Assembly: GCA_040752355.1 (NCBI GenBank)
Contig: JBFMHE010000029.1
Location: 1 to 36,657, forward strand
DNA from: Nitrospirota bacterium
GTDB taxonomy: Bacteria; Nitrospirota; Thermodesulfovibrionia; Thermodesulfovibrionales; Dissulfurispiraceae
Reading direction: 5' to 3'
Length of the DNA: 36,657 nucleotides
Part shown: positions 1-8,277 of the stretch, piece by piece
Layout of the letters: each line of letters begins with the position of its first letter
Numbering within the stretch: the first letter of the stretch is position 1
Position numbers and translations under genes: made by a program
The notes under the pieces: generated by a model
Told to the model about the DNA's origin: nothing
Seen by the model: only the letters and a program-made list of their open reading frames with translations
Databases searched by the model: none

Positions 1-2
1 CA

Positions 3-2321
3 TGGTCTCCCGAGGTAAGCCAGGGTCTTACGGTCGAGCAGCCCTCGGTAGAGGTGATCGTTGACAACGGCGCTGCGGGCACCTCCTTCACCGGCTCCTG
101 GGCAGTATCGGGCGCCCCCAACCCCTATGGCGCCAACTCCCTCTACGGCCGGGACGGAGCGCTCTATAAATGGCGTGCAGCCCTTCCCCGATCAGGCCAG
201 TACCAGGTGTATATGTGGTGGACGGAGTGGCCGTCCCGTGCTGCCGATGTGCCGGTGACGATACAGTACCGGGACGGCTCCCAGACCGTCCGCGTCAACC
301 AGCAGCTCGATGGCGGGAAATGGAACTATCTCGGCGCCTTCATGTTCGATAATGCGTCGGGAGGAACGGTATCGATCCTCGCAGAGAGGCCCTCTCCCAC
401 GACCTACTCCGCCGATGCCGTGAAATTCGTCTATGTCCCCGACCAGCCGCCCGTTACTGAGGATATTTATGTGGCGCTGGGCTACAACTTCAAGAACATG
501 AAGCCGCCGTACGAGGAGATGCTCCAGGGCATGGGAGCGACCTATGCGAACGGGGTCTGGACCTACCATAACAGGGCACTCAACGAGAGCTTCCGGGTGC
601 GCTTCATCGAGGACATGGAGGCGTTCAAGCAGGCCTTGCGGACCGAAGGAGCGCACATCATCTACTCCGGGCACTCCAACTACGGCCTGGGAGCGGTCTT
701 CGGCACCCTGACCGAGACGGCCAGCCAGACAATCGAAAACATCCGCTATATCGACGATGCCCGGATCCTCAACACCTCGTCACCGGTGTTCCCGGTGAGC
801 ATGAAGAGCCTGAGGACGACGCAAGCGTTTCCCTACTGGTGGCCTCTGTTCCAGGACGGCACGAGCGGCATCATGCCTTACACCTTCGGCGACCCCCGGG
901 GAGCGCCGCCCTACAACTACTATATTACCTACCAGGTCCCGGGCGATCCCACCTTCTATAAAGTGGACTCGGCGCGGAGAAACCCGATCATACGGTATTT
1001 CGACTCTTCCACCCCTGCCTGGTACTCTTCTACGGGGACGCCCCCGGACCCGGCGAATACGGACCACCAGAAGTATTTCATAGTCAACACCGCACCATGG
1101 TATCCGTCTTTCGAGTCCAGTGGAGAATGGTATGAGACGCAGATAGTAAAGGAATACTTCTCGGAGAATTATATGTATGCACCACTGGGAGGGGTGACGA
1201 GCGAGGCGAAGTGGCTGTTCAAGCCTCTTCTGTCCGGAACGTACACCGTGTATGCCCTGTGGCCGTCCAGCACCTCGCGGAGCGCAAGCGCTCCCTACAC
1301 GATAGGGCATGCAGGGGGGAGCACGACGGTGGCGGCGGACCAGCGGTACAACGGCGGCAAATGGAACAGCCTCGGGCAGTTCTCGTTCAATGCAGCAAAT
1401 TACTCGGTGAGGCTGACCGGCAGCAGCAGCGGCACTGTTGCCGCCGATGCGATCAAGATAGCCCATGTCAGCAACCCTCCCATGGTGCTCCAGGCCAACT
1501 TCTACACCAGGACCAGGGCAGGGACAGAGCCCCTGGAGGTGGACTTCTACAGCAGGAGCACCGGGGATATCAGGGCGATGAAGTGGGACTTCGGCGACGG
1601 CTCGACCAGCACCCGGATGGATGAGGTCACCCGTATCTATAGTAAACCCGGCACCTACACGGTTACCCTGACGGTCTACGGTCCCCTGGGTAGCAGCACC
1701 AAGACGAAGACCGGCTACATCACCGTCGGCAGCACCACCGCTCCCCTGAGAGCCGAATTCAGTGCACGGGTGCGGGAAGGGGTCGCCCCCCTTGCCATCA
1801 GCTTCGTCGATGCGAGCACCGGCTCGATCAAATCGTGGTTCTGGGAGTTCGGCGACGGTACGACGAGCACCGCGGCGAACCCGTCCCATACCTATTCGAA
1901 GCCCGGCAACTACACCGTAAAAATGACGGTGACCGACACGAACGGGGCGAAATCGACGGAGGTGAAGGAGAATTTCATAAGGGCCGTGGTGTTCGAAAAG
2001 AACATCGACAATGTGGACTATCCCAAGACGCACTACGGTACCAAGACCGTCATCTCCCGGAAGGAAATGGATATCCAGAAGGAGGAGCTCAGGTACGGCA
2101 GGATGTTCTACGAAGCCTGCTACTCCGGCATCTACTACCTCGATATCTTCAACCGGGGGACGATGTTCTATTCGGTGGACCTCACGACCGAGCTCGGCGG
2201 CGTCCTCTACCTCAAATCCTATATGGAGGGCAAGAGCGACAACGAAATATGGCAGGTCATCCAGAACTATGAGCCCGTCTACGACTATTACTACTTCAAT
2301 AAAAAACCGTCGGAGCAGTAA
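3..2321 (+). CDS. Secreted multidomain protein, 5'-truncated: two golvesin/xanthan-lyase-type beta domains, two PKD domains, caspase-like motifs
   Basis: The frame is open to the left edge, so the true start and any signal peptide lie outside; numbering here is from the GTG at 54. Residues about 1-128 and 370-478 resemble each other and the golvesin C-terminal/xanthan-lyase carbohydrate-binding beta-domain (shared motifs such as GGKWN and the closing DA[VI]K). Two PKD domains follow, with the hallmark motifs WDFGDGS near 512 and WEFGDGT near 598. A hydrophobic strand ending YSGHS (His207) and a C-terminal strand ending EACYSG (Cys689) look like the His and Cys motifs of caspase-fold peptidases, with the carbohydrate and PKD domains inserted between them. 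Likely role: a cell-surface or secreted glycan-associated protein, perhaps a protease. Domain calls are by eye; the peptidase idea is inference. Confidence 0.8.
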   Translation, partial: WSPEVSQGLTVEQPSVEVIVDNGAAGTSFTGSWAVSGAPNPYGANSLYGRDGALYKWRAALPRSGQYQVYMWWTEWPSRAADVPVTIQYRDGSQTVRVNQQLDGGKWNYLGAFMFDNASGGTVSILAERPSPTTYSADAVKFVYVPDQPPVTEDIYVALGYNFKNMKPPYEEMLQGMGATYANGVWTYHNRALNESFRVRFIEDMEAFKQALRTEGAHIIYSGHSNYGLGAVFGTLTETASQTIENIRYIDDARILNTSSPVFPVSMKSLRTTQAFPYWWPLFQDGTSGIMPYTFGDPRGAPPYNYYITYQVPGDPTFYKVDSARRNPIIRYFDSSTPAWYSSTGTPPDPANTDHQKYFIVNTAPWYPSFESSGEWYETQIVKEYFSENYMYAPLGGVTSEAKWLFKPLLSGTYTVYALWPSSTSRSASAPYTIGHAGGSTTVAADQRYNGGKWNSLGQFSFNAANYSVRLTGSSSGTVAADAIKIAHVSNPPMVLQANFYTRTRAGTEPLEVDFYSRSTGDIRAMKWDFGDGSTSTRMDEVTRIYSKPGTYTVTLTVYGPLGSSTKTKTGYITVGSTTAPLRAEFSARVREGVAPLAISFVDASTGSIKSWFWEFGDGTTSTAANPSHTYSKPGNYTVKMTVTDTNGAKSTEVKENFIRAVVFEKNIDNVDYPKTHYGTKTVISRKEMDIQKEELRYGRMFYEACYSGIYYLDIFNRGTMFYSVDLTTELGGVLYLKSYMEGKSDNEIWQVIQNYEPVYDYYYFNKKPSEQ

Positions 2322-2361
2322 CGGCAAGGCCGAGCGGCTCCTCTTCCGCCGCCAATTCATC

Positions 2362-3858
2362 ATGGGGCGGCGTTTCGTGGACGGGATGCCTTCGTGGCAG
2401 AGGGTTACTGTCGACGACGAGCGCTGTCTCACGGTGCATCCCGATCTGCCGGTCTGCCAGGAGAGGAGCGGAGGGAAGGGGGTAACCCTGCTCGGATACC
2501 TCATCGATCCCGGGAGGCCGTCGGCTACTGACGCAGATATCCTCCGCGGTCTGCTCAGTGTCCTCTGCAATGGCGGCGCCTGCGATACGCTCCGGCAGCG
2601 CACCGCCGCCTATGGAGGGAGATGGATCCTCATCGTTAGCGACGGTGCAGCCGTTCAGCTCTTCACCGATCCTGCCGGCTTCAGGCAGGTCTTTTATACC
2701 GATGTGCGGTGGACCGATGAACTGTGGTGCGCCTCACAGCCCGGTCTTATCGCGGATATCCTCGGTCTTCAGGCCGACCGGGAGGCGATGGACTTCATCG
2801 TATCGTTCGAGAAAAGGGACTGCCAGTTCTGGTGGCCGGGCGACAGTTCTCCCTATCGAGAGGTGAGGCATCTCCTGCCGAACCACGCGCTCGATCTCTC
2901 GACCGGTTCGGCGGAGCGGTACTGGCCTGACGGCCCGCTCCCAGCGGTATCGTTCGCTGCCGCGGTGGAGCGGCTGCCGTCGATGCTGAAAGGGTTGATG
3001 GGGGGCGCCTTCAGCCGGTTCGATCCTGCCCTCTCGATGACCGCGGGACGGGATACGCGGCTCGTCCTGGCCGCATCGCGCGCATTCCGCGACCGCCTCT
3101 TCTGTTTCTCGATGAAGTACTGGGACATGACCGAGGAGAGTCCCGACATAACCATCCCCTCCCGGCTGCTCTCGAGGATGGGGATCGGGCATACGGTCAT
3201 CCCCTGTCCCTCCTCCATGGACAGACAGTTCGAGAGGCTCTATAACAAGAACGTGGCGACGGCAAGAGAGGTGTACGGCGTCATCGCACAGGGACTCGAC
3301 CGTCACTATCCGAAAGATCGCGTCTGCGTCAAAGGAAATGCTGTCGGTATCGCGAAGTGCTTCTATAAATATGCCCTGCCCGAAGCGGAGCGGACCAGGG
3401 AGGTAACCCCCGGTCTGCTCGCCCGGCTGGCGAATATGGGGGACCATCCCTTTGCGATCAGGCACCTCGACCGGTGGCTCTCCGGAGCCGATCTGTTGTA
3501 CAACGTCGAAGTCCTCGATCTCTTCAAGTGGGAGAACAGGGAGGGCAACTGGCAGGCGATGAGCCAGCTCGAGTGGGACATCGTGCAGGAGGTCTTTGTC
3601 CCTTTCAACTGCCGGGATCTCCTGGTCACGATGCTTTCGGTGGACGAGCAGTACCGGAGACCTCCTTCGTACGCACTCAACCAGGCGCTGATCGCCTCCC
3701 TCTGGCCTGAATTGCTCGACGATCCGATCAACCCGAGAGGGATAAAAAGCAGAAGCGGCTGTCTCAAAGACACGATGAAGTCCGCTGTAGAGCGGGTTCG
3801 CGTGAAAGCAGGAGAGTGTCAGTGGTGGAAAAGACTCCCGGATATACAGGAGCGCTGA
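2362..3858 (+). CDS. Asparagine-synthase-like amidotransferase with degenerate glutaminase domain
   Basis: 498 residues. The N-terminal part (about 1-170) has the look of a class II glutamine amidotransferase domain (GGRW, then FTDPAGFRQVFY), but the protein does not begin with the nucleophilic Met-Cys, so glutaminase activity is not expected. The C-terminal half resembles the asparagine synthetase ATP-pyrophosphatase domain, with TAGRDTR (227-233) where the PP-loop SGGxDS normally lies. In the family this domain adenylates a carboxylate for amide formation. Such proteins occur in O-antigen and XrtA-type loci, where they may amidate uronic acids; that substrate is inference. ATG 2362 is chosen as the first ATG after the upstream stop; no good Shine-Dalgarno sequence is visible and GTG 2377 or ATG 2386 are possible. 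Confidence 0.7.
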   Translation: MGRRFVDGMPSWQRVTVDDERCLTVHPDLPVCQERSGGKGVTLLGYLIDPGRPSATDADILRGLLSVLCNGGACDTLRQRTAAYGGRWILIVSDGAAVQLFTDPAGFRQVFYTDVRWTDELWCASQPGLIADILGLQADREAMDFIVSFEKRDCQFWWPGDSSPYREVRHLLPNHALDLSTGSAERYWPDGPLPAVSFAAAVERLPSMLKGLMGGAFSRFDPALSMTAGRDTRLVLAASRAFRDRLFCFSMKYWDMTEESPDITIPSRLLSRMGIGHTVIPCPSSMDRQFERLYNKNVATAREVYGVIAQGLDRHYPKDRVCVKGNAVGIAKCFYKYALPEAERTREVTPGLLARLANMGDHPFAIRHLDRWLSGADLLYNVEVLDLFKWENREGNWQAMSQLEWDIVQEVFVPFNCRDLLVTMLSVDEQYRRPPSYALNQALIASLWPELLDDPINPRGIKSRSGCLKDTMKSAVERVRVKAGECQWWKRLPDIQER

Positions 3859-3900
3859 ATATGCTCCCGGCAAAATTAATAATGCGTGGGGTGACCAGCC

Positions 3901-4953
3901 ATGAGTAAACGAATTCTCGTTACCGGGGGGGCCGGCTTTCTCGGCTCCCACCTCTGTGAGCGGCTTCTGAACGAGGGGCATGAGGTCCTGTGCGCTGATA
4001 ACTTCTATACGGGACGCAGGAGCACTATCGCCCACCTCATGGGCCATCCCTGCTTCGAAGTACTGCGCCACGACATCTGCTTTCCGCTCTATGTCGAAGT
4101 CGATGAGATCTATAACCTCGCCTGCCCGGCATCTCCGGTTCACTACCAATTCGACCCCGTACAGACCACCAAGACGTCGGTGCACGGCAGCATCAACATG
4201 CTGGGGCTCGCGAAGCGCGTGAGGGCGAAGATACTGCAGGCATCGACGAGCGAGGTCTACGGCGACCCCGCCCTGCATCCCCAGTGCGAGACCTATTGGG
4301 GCAACGTCAACCCGATCGGGGTGCGGGCCTGCTACGATGAAGGCAAGCGGTGCGCCGAAACGCTCTTCTTCGATTACCACCGCCAGCACAAGCTGCGGAT
4401 CAAGGTGGCCCGCATCTTCAATACCTACGGTCCCCGCATGCACCCCAACGACGGACGGGTGGTGAGCAACTTCATCGTGCAGGCGCTGCGCGGGGAGCGC
4501 CTCACCGTCTACGGCGACGGGAGCCAGACACGGAGCTTCTGCTATGTCGATGACCTCGTGGATGGGCTGGTCAGACTGATGAACAGCGCCGACGATATTA
4601 CGGGACCGGTAAACCTCGGCAACCCCTCTGAGTTCTCGATCGCCGAGCTCGCACGGAAGGTGATCGAGCTGACCGGATCGTCCTCGGCGATCTGCTTCAA
4701 ACCCCTGCCGCAGGACGATCCGCTGCAGCGCAAGCCGGATATAGCGCTTGCGGCGCGTCTCCTCGGCTGGAAGCCCGCAATGCCTCTGGAGGAAGGGCTG
4801 AAGAGGGCCATAGCCTACTTCAGGACTGTCGATGCGGGTAGCGCGGAGGGGCTGGAAAAGAAAGAGGAAAATAGGACCGGCCCTTCGAAGGGCGTGCCGA
4901 AGATCACCCCCATCAACAAGAAAAAACAGAAACCGGCGGGAGTAGGCACCTGA
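3901..4953 (+). CDS. UDP-glucuronate decarboxylase (UDP-xylose synthase) with a Lys-rich tail
   Basis: 350 residues, short-chain dehydrogenase/reductase of the UXS type, which converts UDP-glucuronate to UDP-xylose in the cytoplasm. Visible motifs: NAD-binding G9-x2-G12-x2-G15, catalytic T116-S117-E118, Y145-x3-K149, and the family motifs [19 protein letters not shown] and [10 protein letters not shown]. The residues are those expected of an active UXS rather than a 4,6-dehydratase. The core ends near residue 310; a hydrophilic, Lys/Pro-rich tail of about 35 residues is extra compared with usual family length. It sits just after the asparagine-synthase-like gene (42-bp gap) and before an acyltransferase. 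No UDP-glucose dehydrogenase is in the window, so UDP-GlcA must come from elsewhere. Confidence 0.93.
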   Translation: MSKRILVTGGAGFLGSHLCERLLNEGHEVLCADNFYTGRRSTIAHLMGHPCFEVLRHDICFPLYVEVDEIYNLACPASPVHYQFDPVQTTKTSVHGSINMLGLAKRVRAKILQASTSEVYGDPALHPQCETYWGNVNPIGVRACYDEGKRCAETLFFDYHRQHKLRIKVARIFNTYGPRMHPNDGRVVSNFIVQALRGERLTVYGDGSQTRSFCYVDDLVDGLVRLMNSADDITGPVNLGNPSEFSIAELARKVIELTGSSSAICFKPLPQDDPLQRKPDIALAARLLGWKPAMPLEEGLKRAIAYFRTVDAGSAEGLEKKEENRTGPSKGVPKITPINKKKQKPAGVGT

Positions 4954-4988
4954 TACCGCCGCTCAGATCCCGGTGGATCGCATTCTGG

Positions 4989-5657
4989 ATGAGGTTCGCG
5001 GGGCTGGGCCCGGCGGGCAGAATTGCAACCCGCCTTGCCGCCTGGTGCGCTCCCCCCTATACCTCACGGTACTATCTCGCCTGCCTGAACCGAAAGGGAT
5101 ACGTGGATCCACAGGCAATTCTCAACCATCCCTGTCTCACCATGGGAGAGAATGTGTTCATTGCGGACAGGGTAGTCATCAACCAGGCGCAGGGCGCAGG
5201 AGCGGTGGACCTGGGGGACCGGGTCCACCTGCTCCGCGATACGGTTATCGCCACCGGCGACGGGGGTGCGATATCGATCGGCGCCGACACCTACATCCAG
5301 CCCCGCTGCCAGATCATGGGATACAAGGGGCCGATCCGGATCGGCTGCGGGGTGCAGATCGCTCCCCATTGCGCATTGTACTCATATAATCACCGCTTCG
5401 AGCCCGGAGAGTTCATCCGCCTGCAGCCTCTCACGACAAAAGGGGGCATCACGGTCGGCGACGACGCATGGCTCGGATTCGGCGTGATCGTCCTCGACGG
5501 CGTTCGCATCGGCAGGGGCGCCGTAATCGGCGCCGGGTCGGTGGTGACGCGGGATATCCCCGACCACGCCATTGCAGCGGGGGTGCCTGCGCGGGTAATC
5601 AGGATGAGGGGCGAAGGGGTCTCGCGTATGGATCCCGAAGGAGCCCGGGAACGATGA
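4989..5657 (+). CDS. Hexapeptide-repeat (left-handed beta-helix) acyltransferase
   Basis: 222 residues. From about residue 45 the protein is a run of imperfect hexapeptide turns, ending in the family signature GAVIGAGSVVTRDIPDHAIA and the GVPAR motif typical of maltose O-acetyltransferase/WcaF-like trimers. The YSYNHRF segment supplies the expected catalytic His. It most likely transfers an acetyl group from acetyl-CoA to a hydroxyl of a sugar in the cytoplasm before export. The stop overlaps the start of the next glycosyltransferase (ATGA at 5654-5657), so the two are translationally coupled. The exact acceptor cannot be read from sequence. Confidence 0.88.
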   Translation: MRFAGLGPAGRIATRLAAWCAPPYTSRYYLACLNRKGYVDPQAILNHPCLTMGENVFIADRVVINQAQGAGAVDLGDRVHLLRDTVIATGDGGAISIGADTYIQPRCQIMGYKGPIRIGCGVQIAPHCALYSYNHRFEPGEFIRLQPLTTKGGITVGDDAWLGFGVIVLDGVRIGRGAVIGAGSVVTRDIPDHAIAAGVPARVIRMRGEGVSRMDPEGARER

Positions 5658-6667
5658 GGCGCGCCGGTGGACGCGGCATCCAGCCGCTCGTCAGCGTTGT
5701 TACGCCTGTCTATAACGGCGCAAGGAATCTTGCCGAATGCATCGAGAGCGTGCTCGGCCAGACGTATGCCAACTGGGAGTATGTTATTGTCGACAACCGC
5801 AGCACCGACCGCTCGCTCGCGATCATGCAGGAGTATGCGGCAAAAGACGGACGCATCCGTATCCATGCCAACGAGCGCCATCTGCCCATCATGCAGAACT
5901 GGAACCACGCGCTCAGGCGGATCGCCCCCGAAAGCGCGTATGTGAAGGTGGTCCATGCCGACGACCGGATATTCCCCGGGTGCATTGCTGAAATGGTCGG
6001 GATAGCAGAGCGGCATCCCGGCGTGGGCATCGTCGGGTCGTACCGTCTCGACGATACGCAGGTGAACTGCAACGGCCTCTCGTGTCCCGGCCCTGTCGTG
6101 CCGGGCAGGGAGGTCTGCAGCGATACCCTCCGCGAGCGGCTCTACGTCTTCGGGTCGCCGACGACGCTCCTGATCAGGGCCCCCCTCGTCAGAGAGCGCG
6201 AGCGCTTCTATAATGAGGACAACCTCCATGCCGATACCGAAGTCTGCTTCGATATACTCCAGCGCCACGACTTCGGGTATGTGCGCGAGGTGCTGTCCTA
6301 TACCCGGAGGGGAAAAGAGGCGATGACCTGTTTTGCCCGGCGGTGCAACACCTATCTCCCCAGCAGCCTCTACCTGCTCAAGAAGTACGGGCCGGTCTAC
6401 CTTCCGCATGAGGAGTGGACGAGGCGGTTCGAGGAGAAGATGCGCGGCTACTACCGATTCCTCGGCAAGAGCCTGCTCGGGGGAAGGGACCGCAGGTTCT
6501 GGCAGTACCACCGGAAAGCCCTCGGGGACATGGGATGCGAATTGAGCCTGGCAAGGCTCGCCTACTATGCAGCACTGGAGCTTGGCGAAACCCTTTCGAG
6601 TCCCGGCAAGTCTGCCGCGAAGCTGGTGAAGAAGGTCCGGAACCAGGCGGCGGGCGGCCGTAAATAA
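5654..6667 (+). CDS. Family 2 glycosyltransferase
   Basis: 337 residues, GT-A fold. The N-terminus shows VSVVTPVYNGARNLAECIESVLGQ followed by a VDNRSTD loop; the metal-binding acidic motif is HADD (101-104). No membrane segments are evident, so it acts as a soluble or peripheral cytoplasmic enzyme transferring a sugar from a nucleotide donor to a growing lipid-linked glycan. Start ATG 5654 overlaps the stop of the acyltransferase; longer in-frame readings would run back through that gene and are rejected. It is the last gene before a 116-bp spacer. Donor and linkage are unknown. Confidence 0.88.
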   Translation: MRRAGGRGIQPLVSVVTPVYNGARNLAECIESVLGQTYANWEYVIVDNRSTDRSLAIMQEYAAKDGRIRIHANERHLPIMQNWNHALRRIAPESAYVKVVHADDRIFPGCIAEMVGIAERHPGVGIVGSYRLDDTQVNCNGLSCPGPVVPGREVCSDTLRERLYVFGSPTTLLIRAPLVRERERFYNEDNLHADTEVCFDILQRHDFGYVREVLSYTRRGKEAMTCFARRCNTYLPSSLYLLKKYGPVYLPHEEWTRRFEEKMRGYYRFLGKSLLGGRDRRFWQYHRKALGDMGCELSLARLAYYAALELGETLSSPGKSAAKLVKKVRNQAAGGRK

Positions 6668-6722
6668 GCATAAGGCTCTGGCCGTCAAGTGAAATTTATT
6701 TGTGGCGCAACAGTGGTTCCTC

Positions 6723-6731
6723 TGCTATGAT
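6723..6731 (+). promoter_or_regulatory. Possible extended -10 promoter element upstream of the beta-barrel gene
   Basis: The 116-bp spacer 6668-6783 is AT-richer than its surroundings and holds TGCTATGAT, which matches an extended -10 element (TGn plus TATGAT). The best -35 candidate, TTGTGG at 6700-6705, is 20 bp upstream of the hexamer, longer than usual. This is a weak pattern match for a housekeeping promoter. Confidence 0.3.
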
Positions 6732-6772
6732 TTGTTGTATGAGTAAAAACAGACCCTTGTAAAGGACTGAAG

Positions 6773-6778
6773 AGGAGG
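6773..6778 (+). promoter_or_regulatory. Shine-Dalgarno site fixing a GTG start
   Basis: AGGAGG lies 5 nt before GTG 6784, which supports the GTG over the in-frame ATG at 6799 for the beta-barrel gene. Confidence 0.75.
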
Positions 6779-6783
6779 ACACC

Positions 6784-8085
6784 GTGTACAAACCTGTTAT
6801 GACCACCGGCATACTGCTGTGTCGGCGGGGGCGCGGGCTCCTGCCGTGGGCCGCTGTTGTGCTGGCGGCGCTGTTCCTGCCGCGCCCTGCTCCGGCTGCC
6901 GAGTTCGAGCTGCGCCCCTCGATCACCGTGAGAGAAGAGTACAACGACAACTTCTTCCTGAATGAAGACGACAAAGTCGATGAGTTCATCACGCGCGTGA
7001 TGCCCTCGATTCAGTTCAGGTATGGAGCGCCCCTCTGGACATGGGACCTGAAGTATACCTTTGATTATGTCTACTATGCCCGCGACAAACGGGATGACGA
7101 GATCCTCCACCATCTCACGCTCAACGGGCTTATCGAGGCGGTGAAGGACAGGGTCTTCGTGCGCGTTGCCGATGACTACGGGCGGGTCTCTCTCGATGTC
7201 ACGAGGGACTTTACCCGGGAGAGCACGTTCCGCGACCAGTCGAACCGCAACCTGCTCACCATTAACCCCTACTACGTCTTCAGGGTCTCGCCCCTGCTGA
7301 ACGTGACGACAGGGTATACCTATATAAACACCTGGTACGACGACGAGCAGGCGGTGGATAAGGACGAGCATATCGTCTCGATCGAGCCCCGGTACGAGCT
7401 CTCGCCCTATGTTTCGATCATCGGCGGTTACCGTTTTTCATATGTGGACAGCGAAGTAAACGACTATAAGCGGCATGACGTCTATATCGGCCCGCGCTAC
7501 GAATATTTCGACCAATCCTTCGTCTACGCCAGGGTCGGCAACAGCTGGACCGAGTACATAGGGCGGGAGAAGACCAGCAACATCTACTGGGCTGCCGGCA
7601 TTACCCATGCTTTTCCGACCTTTACCGGCTTTGTCGAGGCGGGAGTGGATTACACCGAAGATCCCCAGGGAACGGTGAGGAGGAGCACACGATACCTGGC
7701 CGGGGTGCGCTATGACCGTGAGCGGATAAACGCCAATGTCTCTCTCGGCCTCACTTCCTACAACAATGCCGAGATCTCCGTGGCGACCGGCGATCTGAGG
7801 CCCAGCAGCGACGATACCGACAAGTACGGCGCTACGGGCGCCCTCAAGTACGCGCTCACGCCGAACCTGACCGGGACGCTCGACCTCACGATCGAGCGGC
7901 TCGAACGGGACTTCCTCGACACCTACACGAGCCGTTTTCTGGGCGGGCTGCGGTTCGAATATCTGCTCCTCGAGGAGACGAGACTGGCGCTTTCGTACTA
8001 CTATACCGACAGCTATTCGCCCCGGCTCCCCGGCGACCGCTACGAGAACAACCGGGTCTTCGTCGAGATCAGCAAGAGGTTCTGA
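6784..8085 (+). CDS. Outer-membrane beta-barrel protein, BBP2 type associated with exopolysaccharide loci
   Basis: 433 residues. A signal peptide is clear: Arg-rich start, hydrophobic stretch about residues 20-32, and cleavage after PAPAA (near 39). The mature N-terminus (FELRPSITVREEYNDNFFL) is the typical opening of the putative beta-barrel porin 2 family found in XrtA/PEP-CTERM exopolysaccharide loci. The rest alternates aromatic and polar residues in many amphipathic strands and ends in Phe (ISKRF), the usual outer-membrane assembly signal. It probably serves glycan secretion across the outer membrane, though the family's function is not proven. GTG start with a strong Shine-Dalgarno site. 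Followed by the repeat-rich spacer 8086-8277. Confidence 0.87.
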   Translation: MYKPVMTTGILLCRRGRGLLPWAAVVLAALFLPRPAPAAEFELRPSITVREEYNDNFFLNEDDKVDEFITRVMPSIQFRYGAPLWTWDLKYTFDYVYYARDKRDDEILHHLTLNGLIEAVKDRVFVRVADDYGRVSLDVTRDFTRESTFRDQSNRNLLTINPYYVFRVSPLLNVTTGYTYINTWYDDEQAVDKDEHIVSIEPRYELSPYVSIIGGYRFSYVDSEVNDYKRHDVYIGPRYEYFDQSFVYARVGNSWTEYIGREKTSNIYWAAGITHAFPTFTGFVEAGVDYTEDPQGTVRRSTRYLAGVRYDRERINANVSLGLTSYNNAEISVATGDLRPSSDDTDKYGATGALKYALTPNLTGTLDLTIERLERDFLDTYTSRFLGGLRFEYLLLEETRLALSYYYTDSYSPRLPGDRYENNRVFVEISKRF

Positions 8086-8091
8086 GTAAAA

Positions 8092-8230
8092 GACAAGTAA
8101 GAAGTAAGAAGAAGGGGGAGCTTACGGGAGATCTCTTATTCTGGATTCCCGAAGCGGGTCTGCGCGAAGGGTCGCTCCGACTGGCTCCTGTCTTCACTTC
8201 CTACTTCTCAGTTCCCACTTCTTACTTGTC
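8092..8230. repeat. Inverted repeat, 14-bp perfect arms, filling the spacer before the deacetylase
   Basis: GACAAGTAAGAAGT (8092-8105) is the exact reverse complement of ACTTCTTACTTGTC (8217-8230), with 111 bp between. The 192-bp non-coding stretch 8086-8277 is thus purine-rich on the left and pyrimidine-rich on the right, and transcribed RNA could fold into a long hairpin. It contains no gene. Confidence 0.85.
8095..8125. repeat. Dispersed intergenic repeat, copy 1
   Basis: AAGTAAGAAGTAAGA (8095-8109) followed after 6 bp by GGGAGCTTAC (8116-8125). Both blocks recur in the same order at 28333-28357, 20 kb away. Similarity fades into GGA and CTCT after the second block. Confidence 0.8.
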
Positions 8231-8236
8231 AGCTCC
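8195..8236. repeat. Two tandem 21-bp units
   Basis: 8195-8215 and 8216-8236 are adjacent 21-bp units that differ at only three positions. A further 13-bp piece of the first unit (TACTTCTCAGTTC) recurs at 8237-8249. The second unit carries the right arm of the inverted repeat. Confidence 0.8.
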
Positions 8237-8277
8237 TACTTCTCAGTTCTTACTTTTAACCTTTTTTTCCTCTCCCC

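Noticed and set aside
780-2603. Long minus-strand open frame of 607 codons opposite the golvesin/PKD gene
   Set aside because: It is a mirror of a GC-rich gene with clear domains on the + strand, has low-complexity Arg/Val/Gly-rich sequence and no recognisable motif. The same holds for the other long minus-strand frames (for example 2734-4443, 5390-6688, 11420-12694, 19820-21106, 23986-25902, 29525-30910).
6700-6720. Degenerate sigma-54-like sequence (TGGCGCA-n4-TGGT) before the beta-barrel gene
   Set aside because: The -12 element has GT instead of the near-invariant GC, so it is not listed as a promoter.
8095-8249. CRISPR-like array in the repeat spacer
   Set aside because: Units are short, directly adjacent or inverted, and there are no unique spacers of regular length and no cas genes.
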